The position numbers were made by a program, and so were the translations under genes. A DNA stretch of 64,000 bases from Nitrospirota bacterium (GTDB lineage Bacteria; Nitrospirota; Nitrospiria; Nitrospirales; Nitrospiraceae): the NCBI GenBank assembly GCA_030684575.1, contig JAUXVD010000014.1, positions 227,066 to 291,065 of the forward strand, written 5' to 3'. Position 1 is the first letter of the stretch; each line of letters opens with the position of its first letter. Shown one piece after another: positions 44,401 to 52,600 of the stretch. Under the pieces are notes generated by a model that was given only the letters and a program-made list of their open reading frames with translations, had not been told where the DNA came from and made no database searches.

Positions 44401-46194
44401 GCCTGGACGCCAGTGTTCTTCCGCAACCAAGCCGTCGAGCCGCGCAGTTTCTATGTGTACGACGCGCTCAATCGGCTGGTCGAAGCGACGGGTCGCGAAA
44501 GCGCTCAGTTTGGCTCACGACCGCCTGGCCCTGCCAACGAATCCTTCCGGGTGGAGAGCTTCCCCACCGATCGCGAATTGCGACAGTATCGGCAGCGCTA
44601 TTTGTACGATTCCGTCGGCAACTTCATCGCCATGCGGCATAGCGCGGATGGAGGAGGCTGGACCAGGGAGTACGAGACGGCAGAGGACAACAATCGCCTA
44701 TTGCGCACCTGGATCGGTGGGGACGAGGTCGAGTCGGTCCGCTATGCCTACGATCTCCACGGCTCGATGCTGAATCTCGAGAACGTCTCGGAACCATCCC
44801 GCATCCGGTGGGATTGGCGCGACATGATCGAAGGCATGGACTTGGGCGGCGGAGGGCGAGCCTGGTACGCCTACGATATTGGGAAGCAACGGACCAGGAA
44901 GCGCATAGAACGCACTGGCCGTGCTGTTGAGGAACGGCTGTACATGGGCGGCATGGAACTCTATCGGCGGTATGCACCGGGCGGTCCCATCGTCGAGGAG
45001 ATCGAAACCCATCATTTGTTTGTCGATGACCAGCGGGTGTTGTTTGTCGATGACGTCATTGCAACGGACAATGCTGCGCTCGGCACAGGTGTGTTGATGC
45101 GCTACCAATACGGCAACCATCTGGGATCCGTCGCGCTGGAGCTGGATGAAACGGCGCAGATCGTCGGCTGTGAAGAATTTCATCCCTATGGAACAACAGC
45201 GTATCACTTGGTCGGGTCAGTGCGAGCGACTGCGAAACGGTATCGGTATACGGGGATGGAGCGTGATGAAGAGACTAGGTTGAGTTATCACAATGCTCGA
45301 TATCTGATTCCATGGTTGGGGCGGTGGGGAAGCACGGATCCGATTGGGCTAGAGGGGGGAGGCAACATCTATTCATATTCTCAGGGTGATCCTATTGGCT
45401 TATTGGACAACGCCGGTACGCAAAGCACAGATTGTGAATTCGACATGTGCTTTTCTCTTGAAGAAGCGCCTGAGCCAGCTCGTGAGTCTGGTTACGTCTC
45501 CATTGAGAACGGCCTGCTTGTTCAGCCGACTATCGAAGATGGGGAGATTACAGGGCTGACGTTTTCAGAAGTAGTCTCAGTTGAGCTGCCAACGCTGGAA
45601 AGGTTTCTTTACGCCAACGACGAGAACGATCAAACACGGGCAGTGTTGACTGATTATTGGAGACAGCACCACCCACGAGGGGTCTCTTTGTACTCCGAAT
45701 CTGTTGTCGGGCCGTTTCGGCATGCATTTCTACGAGTCACTACTGATGAGGGGGACTTTGTCGTTGAAGTTGGAGATGCTGAAGGAATTGGGGAGCGTAC
45801 TGCAGATCCTCGCCTGGCTTACTGGGAGGCTCACACTGAGACGTATACCCTTCATGAAGATGCCATTACGCGACCTGCGGACCCCTCAGAGGATGCGCAA
45901 TTTGAAGAGCGCCTGCTAGAAATCAGTGCCTATTTCTCGCGACAGGATGAGAGGGGTGATTATATCAATCTTCCAACTTACGGCCTGCTAGGCCCAAACT
46001 CTAATGGGTATGTGCGATATGTGATCGAATCCGCAGGCGGTCAGGTCGTTATGGACTCATTCTTATTTCCGGCTCACGACGTGACAGAGCCCTATTCCGA
46101 AACGCCGAGTGAACGGGAGGAGCGTTTACGACAGTTAAGAGAACGTGCCAGTGAGATTGGTGAGAGCATGTCGATATTTGGCTTTCCACTGTAA
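38491..46194 (+). CDS. Fused TcB-TcC toxin complex protein
   Basis: This protein of about 2567 residues joins the two cocoon-forming Tc proteins. A SpvB-type domain (about 30-330; SLPKGGGAIRGIGEKF, LSLSYNSGAGNGPFGLGWN) is followed by VCBS/FG-GAP propeller repeats (about 430-720; LLDLDGDGQLELV, RLADIDGSGPTDIMYLG). TcdB middle domains come next (about 720-1250) and then a long series of YD/Rhs repeats. The Rhs core closes with YLIPWLGRWGSTDPIGL near 2290. About 257 residues of unrelated tail follow and should be the cargo held inside the shell. A TTG four codons upstream (38479) is another possible start. Pairs with the TcA-like gene at 46615. Confidence 0.88.
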   Translation: MLDTKGSDPNNIEAPKDSLQPAPPAISLPKGGGAIRGIGEKFTASPVTGTGSMSVPLATSPGRSGFGPQLSLSYNSGAGNGPFGLGWNLALPVITRKTDKGLPRYRDGQHSDVFLLSSVEDLVPVLEARGREWHPRLLDQRLNGRPYRVELFRPRVEGLFARIERWTNPADVSDVFWRSISRDNVTTWYGKSAESRILDPADPSRIYSWLICESYDDKGNLIVYGYKAENSQRVTVSTLHEANRSDVTRSANRHIKRICYGNRTPYRPDLISTAPTPLPRDWLFEVVFDYGEHDTDMPDPVEEAQPWIARRDPFSMYRPTFEVRTYRLCRRVLMFHHIAEDDDVGNNCLVRSTDLVYREPLDAADGAQSGFTRLIAVERRAYQRRSDGRYDSRQFPPITFKYSEPEIDATLRSIDASQLDNLPVGTQGPGHQWIDLEGEGLPGVLSEQLGAWHYKPNLGGGRFAESRCVSEQPMQAMHAPGATQLLDLDGDGQLELVSMNGALPGFYGQDDTGRWRDHIPFASLPNIDWADVNLRFLDLTGDGHADVLITEHEAYTWYPSEARRGYGGAEQTRWRPDEEQGPRCVFADGTQTMFLADMCGDGLTDLVRIRNGEVCYWPNQGYGSFGAKVTLGNAPRFEAPDLYDPRRIRLADIDGSGPTDIMYLGRDGAQLYFNRSGNALSDSQHLDLPVATENLAAVQVVDLLGSGTACLVWNSHLPGDAARPVRYIDVMSQGKPHLLIETGNSLGGSTEIEYTPSTRFYVADKLAGTPWITRLPFSVYCVSRVTVRDQWRGTTFSSTYSYHHGCFDGIEREFRGFGRVEQVDVEDCGRFAGANAGSPWITEDQRLFQPPVKTITWFHTGAATDRRLVLLQFKREYFPARYRLDGDFHERELPEPQLDEGLDADEWREALRACKGMVLRQEIYELDIDALTAVMPRHRLARIFSAATHNCRIQRLQPRGPNRHATFLVTESEALSYQYEQSLPEPGGVVQADPRIAHTLTLRVDELGQPLQTIAVGYPRVRRHEDPVIGEAASRRIRAVQDERHLAYTEIRYTSDVLVPATAEADTALRHHRLRLPYEVRSFELAGVRPVADFYFQPQDFAALRLSDHYSLLDEFAVPIDVALLPYHRLPDATAPQRRLVEHQRTLFFDDADDDAAPANHVPFGQHGPRGLKYEGYRLALTNDLLAAIFQTPDSLPDMPTDMVAWELHPGITARSLLDDPQHSGYQRDPVTGEYWRRSGIAGFAEDAARHFYLPERYTDQFGVVTTLQYDPLDLYVQRVTDARRNRTEVIRFDHRMLAPVEMVDANGNHTEAILDMLGQVIAVAIKGKPVGAGWEGDDLDAFHSDSSRRNPSVGAVQAFCTSYTLSESQARAWLARAGSRFVYHFGEARDADGNVTAWAARPAMACTISREIHSTQPGGEFSPLQVALDCSDGSGNVLMKKTQAEPEVDGGPLRWIVNGLTMLNNKGKPVKQYEPFFSERFGCEMPREEGITPILFYDAVGRVVRTDLPDGTYTKVEFSPWHARQFDAGDTVLDSAWYVERGSPDPTVPLPRGIDGALTVSSEFRAAWLAAKSADTPGQTHLDSLGREVITITHNRVPDETARPAIEWSVGDWGWRDEFHLTHTKLDVEGKPLWVRDARGNLVMQYIHPPKPDSDASEDVPGGSVPCYDIAGNLLFQHSMDAGDRWSLNDAAGKTFLAWDLNDVLDAEGQKHPEARLAHTEYDQLHRPLQQWLRLGESDAAVVERFEYRDIANVDEGIDINDARARNLIGQAITHDDPSGRMELLQLSFTGQVQQEERRLTRHTTTRIIDWQGDEVVRASQLETETFTRHTRHDALGRMTLLANWHRSPRRVALYSPVYNARGVLESEDMSIGADWNDGVPIGGKIWRAVQRIAYNAKGQRLRLRHGNGTETRYAYDPRTFRLMQLRTTRTATELPFPGFRSNLSDERVVQQLHYTYDEIGNIAEIEDEAWTPVFFRNQAVEPRSFYVYDALNRLVEATGRESAQFGSRPPGPANESFRVESFPTDRELRQYRQRYLYDSVGNFIAMRHSADGGGWTREYETAEDNNRLLRTWIGGDEVESVRYAYDLHGSMLNLENVSEPSRIRWDWRDMIEGMDLGGGGRAWYAYDIGKQRTRKRIERTGRAVEERLYMGGMELYRRYAPGGPIVEEIETHHLFVDDQRVLFVDDVIATDNAALGTGVLMRYQYGNHLGSVALELDETAQIVGCEEFHPYGTTAYHLVGSVRATAKRYRYTGMERDEETRLSYHNARYLIPWLGRWGSTDPIGLEGGGNIYSYSQGDPIGLLDNAGTQSTDCEFDMCFSLEEAPEPARESGYVSIENGLLVQPTIEDGEITGLTFSEVVSVELPTLERFLYANDENDQTRAVLTDYWRQHHPRGVSLYSESVVGPFRHAFLRVTTDEGDFVVEVGDAEGIGERTADPRLAYWEAHTETYTLHEDAITRPADPSEDAQFEERLLEISAYFSRQDERGDYINLPTYGLLGPNSNGYVRYVIESAGGQVVMDSFLFPAHDVTEPYSETPSEREERLRQLRERASEIGESMSIFGFPL

Positions 46195-46614
46195 TAGCGA
46201 GAGGCCTACAAGACCGGTGATCGCAGTGAAGACCAAACAGTAAACGGCGGGGTACAGAGGCTTTCTCAGCTGCGATAGAGCATGCCAGGCGGAAGCCGTC
46301 TGGCATCAGGAGGACATGATGCTGGCGATTTGAAGCCGGGTATTTTCTCCTGACGTATGGTAACCACCCTCAAGGGTTGCCGGTGATGCAACTAACCTCC
46401 CAGTAGGCACACATTTCTTCAGGAGAACGCAATCGGGGTAGGGGGCATGGATGGAATACTCGTATCGACGAGGAGCAGCTTCGTTTGAGAAGTTGAACAG
46501 GCCTACCTTGCCTGAGTGGGGCAATTATATATCTCAGCGGTCATGGAATGTGAGTCTTGAAGGTCATTTGTCGATATCATCGACCTGTTCTCATCCCTCA
46601 TGAGGAGATAATTC
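46195..46614. other. Gap between the two Tc genes
   Basis: There is no supported gene, and in particular no small immunity gene behind the effector tail. A hairpin ATGCCAGGCGG/CCGTCTGGCAT lies at 46282-46306 without a T tract. The tcA start follows AGGAG. Confidence 0.4.
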
Positions 46615-49600
46615 ATGCCAAAGAAATCGAAAGGCACGGCGGTAACAAAGCCCACCGCACCTCCAAAACCAGCAACGCGCGGAGCGGCAAAGCAGGGTGA
46701 TTCACGACGAGCCTATCTCGTATTAGGCAAGGTGACTTATGCCAATGGAGCGCCGGCTGCAGGCCTGACCGTTGTTGCCTACGACAAGGATGAATCAAGC
46801 CAGGACACACTTGGACAAGCCATCACGGATGCAACCGGCGCCTACAAGATTACCTACAGGGACATTGATTTTCGTAATACCAAAAAGGAACGTGGCGGCG
46901 CCGATGTGGTCGCCTGTGTCTATGACGACCAACACGAGGTGCTGTTCACGAGCAAGAAAAAGAACAATGCTCCCGCACAATTCAAACTGAATATCCAGGT
47001 GCCAGCCAAGCAGCTCGTGGTGCGGGGAGTTGTGAAAGACACGACCGACAAGCCTTTGGCGGATATGCTTGTGCGCGCGTTCGATCGAGACTTGCGGCAA
47101 GAGCAAACATTGGGCACGGCTGCGACCGATGCTCAGGGCCGCTACCAAATTGGATACTCGCCTGCGCAATTTATGCGCGCTGAGAAAGGCCGCGCCGATC
47201 TTGTCGTGCGTGTCATGTCCCTGGACGGCAAACGCGAACTCGCCAAGTCAGGCACGCTCTTCAATGCGCCGGTTCACGCTGAGATACACCTCACCGTTTC
47301 TGCCGACCAGTTGCATCTTGATTCAGAATGGACACGGTATCACCGTGAGTTGGTGCCGATTATCGAAAACGTTCTTCTCCAAGACCTCACCGACGAAGAC
47401 CTGCAATTCCTGCATGGTGAAACCGGTATCACCTTGCTGCATCTCCAGTTGTTGCGGCATGCGTATCGTTGGGCGGTCGAGCATCGGCAACATCAATTGC
47501 CGACCGAGGCGTTCTATGCATTCCTTCGGCAGGGGCTGTCTCCGGATTGGCCGCAGTTGCTGCAAGCCGGTTCGAGCCGCTGGCGGGCTGCGCTCAAACA
47601 AGCGGTGGCTGCCAAAGAAGTGCCGCAGGCGCTCTCTTCTCAAAGCGATTTCGTGGTGCAGAAGCTCCAAGAATTGGCAGTGGATCTCACTTTTTCAGCC
47701 GCGGATGGGTCGTCAAGGACTTTTACCAGGCCTGTGGGACTGTTGCTGTCTGGCACGACGCTGACTTCCCAAGTACAACGCCAGATTGCCGGGTTGTTGC
47801 TGGAGCGAACAGCGGGAGAAGATCCGCAGTTGTGGTGGAAGACGCTGGCGGATGCCGGTGTGCCGGCCCCAGCGGTCAATACGACTCGGTTTGCCATTGA
47901 AACCGATGCGTGGCTCGGGGGGCATGTGCCGACTCTGAAAGCGTTGCAGGCTGATTTCGCAAAGTCGTTTGGCACAGTGCAAGAACTCGCCTCGCTGACG
48001 CGTGAGCAGTGGCGGAGCGTGGCAAGCAAGACCGCCGAGGGCAATGGCTTGCCGAAGGAATTTAAGACGGCCGATGCCTATGCCGAGGCACTGACGGATC
48101 AAGTGGAAGGTGCCTTTCCCACCCACGCTGTGATGTACCGATTGCGCGAGGCGGCTCAGCCCGTACGGCGAGATGTCGGGCTCTTCCTGTCGCTGAACCC
48201 TGAATTCAACCTACTCCAGTCGTCGATCGACGACTCGCTCGACAAGGCGAACCTGAAAGGCATCCAGACGCCGAAGGCAGAGCTGGTTGTTCAGTTGAAG
48301 AAAGAAGTGGCGGTAGCCCGCATTGTTCCGGATACACGCCGCCACGAGTATATGACGCTGTTGCTGGGACAGGGCTACGACTCTGCAACGAAGATTGCGC
48401 TGAAGGGGAAAGGGGCGTTCAGGCGAGACGTCGTGTCTCTTGCCGGCGCCAAGGCTGCCGACGAGATCTATCGCAATGCCAAGTCTCGCGCGAGTTCGGC
48501 TATGCTGATCTTCACCGGACTCCTCAACTACCTGGGCCCCCATATTCCCGTGTTTCCTCACATCCAGCCGACTGGGCAACTTGCGAGATGGACTGAGCTG
48601 TTCGGTTCCGGCAATGGCTGTCACTGTCCAGCCTGCGGGTCGGCGCATGGCCCGGCAGCCTACCTGGTCGCGTTGCTGGAATTCTTGAAGGACATAGATG
48701 CGAGGGCACCCCGTGGCGGAGATTCGCTGGCCGATATCCTGCGACGGCGGCGGCCTGATCTCTGGCACTTGAAACTCGATTGCGCGAACGCCGAGACCCC
48801 GCTGCCGTATATCGATCTCGTAATCGAGCATCTGGAGCGCCTTGTGGCGACTTTGCCGAACTCGCGTCTCGACTTTGATGCTGCGTCGACGCCACAAACG
48901 CCGGCTGATGGCTCCGCTGATGCGCTCCGTGCCGAGCCGGTGGTCGATGGTCGCACCGTGTCGTTGTATGGTCCCGATGGGCCACTTCAGCAAGGACGGT
49001 ATCCGTGGCAACTCCCATTCGACCGTGATTTTGAGCGCGCCCGTATCGAGGTTGACCTGCTCGGAACATCCGCCGTCGAGGTGTTGGAGATACTGGGGGG
49101 CAATGAATCAACCGTGGCCTTGGCCCGTTCCGGTCTCAACCGAGCGACATGGGATGTACTGGATCACGTCGTGGAGACCGACGAGACAGCCGTGCGGAAT
49201 GCTTGGGGCGCGAGGAACTGGAACGAGGATCTCATCAGGATCGGCGGGGCGAACGGCTTGCTGAAGCGGTCCGGGCTTGAAGCGGCGGAATTGTATGCCT
49301 TGATCGAGTCTCCACCCTGGGCCGGTTGGCGCATGATCGTCGACCGTGGCGACGATCCGTGCGACGTCGATCTCCATCGCGTGAAGCAACGAGTGGAATC
49401 TGGTGGTGGTGTGGCCGACTTCGTTGGTGCGACCAGAACGGCTGCGTTTGATCTGCTACATCGTGCTCTGCGGTTGCGGCTGCGTATGGGATGGTCGACG
49501 AGCACCCTTCTTGCTGTGATGGATGCGCTGGGAGTCGATGCGGAACACCCTGCCTTCGATATGGTTGCCGTTGCCAGGCTTGTGTCGTTGGCAAAGCGGT

Positions 49601-52600
49601 TGGGAGTCACTCCGGAGTCTGTGGCTCAGCGAATGGTGGCGTTGCGCGAGACATCCGGAGATCTCGGCTCATCCGCATCTCGCACGGCTCGCGCACAATG
49701 GCTTGCGTTGGCCCAGCTTGAAGAATTCGAACCTGCGGCTCTGACCGCGCTAGGATTGCCTGATCTGCTCGCAGATGTGGACGGCCCCGAACGGTTGCGC
49801 CGACTCGAGCAGATGCTGCAGGAGTGCGGCCTGGTCGTTGAGTCGGGGATCGATCCGGTGGAGCTCCGGTATCTCCTACAGAACGAAGACCTCTCGCCTC
49901 CGGTTTTTGCTGCACGCGAAGAGGATGCCACCCGCTATCTCGACCAGATTATCGCTGCGATTCAGGCTGCGAGCGCGACTGATGCAGGCGCGTTGCCGGT
50001 TGAATCGACGATAGCAACGAGGCAAACGGCGGCGGCCCTTCAACAACTCACGGAGATTACAAGTGCCACGTTTGTCTCACAAGTGGCGGCGGATCAGGGG
50101 AGCATGCCCGCATTAGTGAGGGTTGACGCCAGCGCTGGATCTCCGGCGGCGGTACAGGCCTTCATTGACCTCGCGGAGGCGCCATCCGATCCGTTGCGCG
50201 ACCAGGCTAAGGGCATTCTTCTTCGGATCATCAAGACCTGCCGATTACTCGAACTGCTGCGTTTTACGGGTGATGACGTCGGTTTCTTGGCCCAACTTCC
50301 GCGCGATGGGGTTCGTTGGCTCAATTTCACTACGTTGCCGGTACGTGGTGGCGATGCCCGGCTGATGCTCGATCAGATTCGCGGGTTACTCATCGCGAGC
50401 GTTGTGCAGGCGTCGATCGCTGCGCGTGAGCCAAGACTTCTGGCGATCATGCAGACCACCTCAGCCGATATGGCAGCATCCGTTGATGCCTTGACTGCCT
50501 GGGGGCGATCGATCGCGACTCCAGGAACGATCGGCGGCGATGCATTGAATACGTTGGCGGTGGCGTTAGGCCTTCGCCCATCAGAGGCGGACACCTGGCG
50601 TGACCCACATACCTATCAACGGCTGAAGCGTAGCGTCTTTTGGCTTCAACAGCGCCGGCTCTTTGCGCAGGATGCCCAGACCCTTCGGACGGCAGTTGAT
50701 GCGGGCCTGCGCACCGATGAGCTGACCGCGCTTGTGAGGAGACGATTCGCGACCGAGAGAGACTACTTCAAGGCCCTGACGCCGGCGATGGATCGCCTGC
50801 GTGCCCAACAGCGCGATGCGCTGCTGGGACAGATTCTTCACTCCAATACCGTCATTCCTCGTTGGAACACGCCCGACGACGTGTACGCCTATGTGCTGAT
50901 CGATGTGCAGATGGGCCCGTGCCAACTGACTTCACGCCTTGTGCAGGCGCACTCGGCGGTGCAGCTGTTCGTCCAACGATGTACCCAGAATCTGGAGATC
51001 GATGCCGGCGTGTTGCTCGGCGACGTTTCGTCCATTACGACGTGGAGAGAATGGGCCTGGCTCAAGAATTATCGTGTCTGGGAGGCCGCGCGAAAGGTGT
51101 TCCTTTATCCGGAAAATTGGATCGAGCCGGACTTACGCGTAGGGAAGAGCCCATTCTTCGAAGTGCTTGAGAACGAGCTACTTCAAGACGAGATCAAACC
51201 AGAAACCGTGGAGAAGGCTCTGCGTCACTATCTGGTTCAGATGCATGAGGTTTCGAATCTCGACATCCGGGCCTTGTTTGAGGAGCCGTACGAGGAACCG
51301 CTGGCTGACGGGGACACAGCATCTCGCCGGGTGATCCATATGGTCGGTCGTACCAGGGCCAGGCCGCATGTCCATTATTATCGTACCAGGCAAGATGATC
51401 TATCATGGACTCCGTGGGAGAAGCTCGATCTCAGCATCGACTCCGACCATCTTGTCTTGGCTGTTCACAACCGCCGTCCGATGCTGTTCTGGCCACAGTG
51501 GCAGGAGGTAGAGCAGAAGCAAGGCGAAGTGTCGTTGAGACTCCTAGAGATGACGCTTCATGTCTCAACTCGAGAATTTGGTCAGTGGTCTGCGCCATCC
51601 ATATCCAGAGACGTCATTCGTCTACCATTGAATCGAGCGGCATTGTCGCTCCGGCCTCGATTCAGAGAGGGCGGCATGGACGTTCTGGTCTATGACTATT
51701 TCACCCCTTCTACTCGTGCCCTTGGCGCAGCACAGGGTATCGAAATCGCATCAGCTGGTTTCGCGTACGATTCCTGTACCGGTGAGTTGCGAGCTCTACG
51801 TTTACCGTATTCTGTCTTCCGTCTTCTCCCCCCATCCGTGGCCCCATTCGAACAAGGGTTGCGGGAGTCAATAGACGAAGCTTCGGCTGGCACTCGCCTT
51901 CGAACGGGCGGAATTGCTGAGCCAGAGCGTATTGCGTCGACTGGGGTTAGGAACGTCGTCGAGCTCCTTGATCGTGGCGGACTAGGTGGAATCCTGCTTG
52001 CGGCATTCGCATTACTTTCTGATGAATTGCGGGATTCGTTCGGAGGTGCCCTTCGAGATGACCGGCCGGCGGTTGACGTGTTTATGAAGTCCATCGAAGG
52101 CTACCGTTTGGTGCCGAGTCAACAGCATGCGCAGTTTAATACTGACCAGCCATATGTGTTTCAGTACCAAGGCCGTCAGCTTCTGGCAATTCGAAAGACA
52201 GGTCCCATCAGTCCTCGGCTGGCAAGTGGCTTTTACCTCTGGCTGTTTCCTTCGCGGTATGTGCTTGAAGCGGGTGAGCATCCTTTCATGTGCGATCTGC
52301 TCGAGGTGATTCGTAGCGAAGGTGTCGATGGTCTGTACCGCCAGGGTGAATGGGCACCATTCGGAGTGGTGATTCCAGTTGGAGGGGCGCGTCGTCATCC
52401 AAGGCAGCTTACGGTACGTAATGAGACATGGGTGGAGACCACGCTTACCCCGAATACGGCAGTGGTAGCCAAGCCATATCCCGTCGACGAATTTGACTTC
52501 TCATCCGTCGGTGCCTACGCCTTGTACAACTGGGAATTGTTCTTCCACGTGCCGTTGATGTTGGCCGAGCAGTTGCGGAAGAGCCAGCGGCATGAAGAGG

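Noticed and set aside
46282..46306. Hairpin behind the Tc BC gene
   Set aside because: It has no T tract and contains a G-T pair, so I do not call it a terminator.
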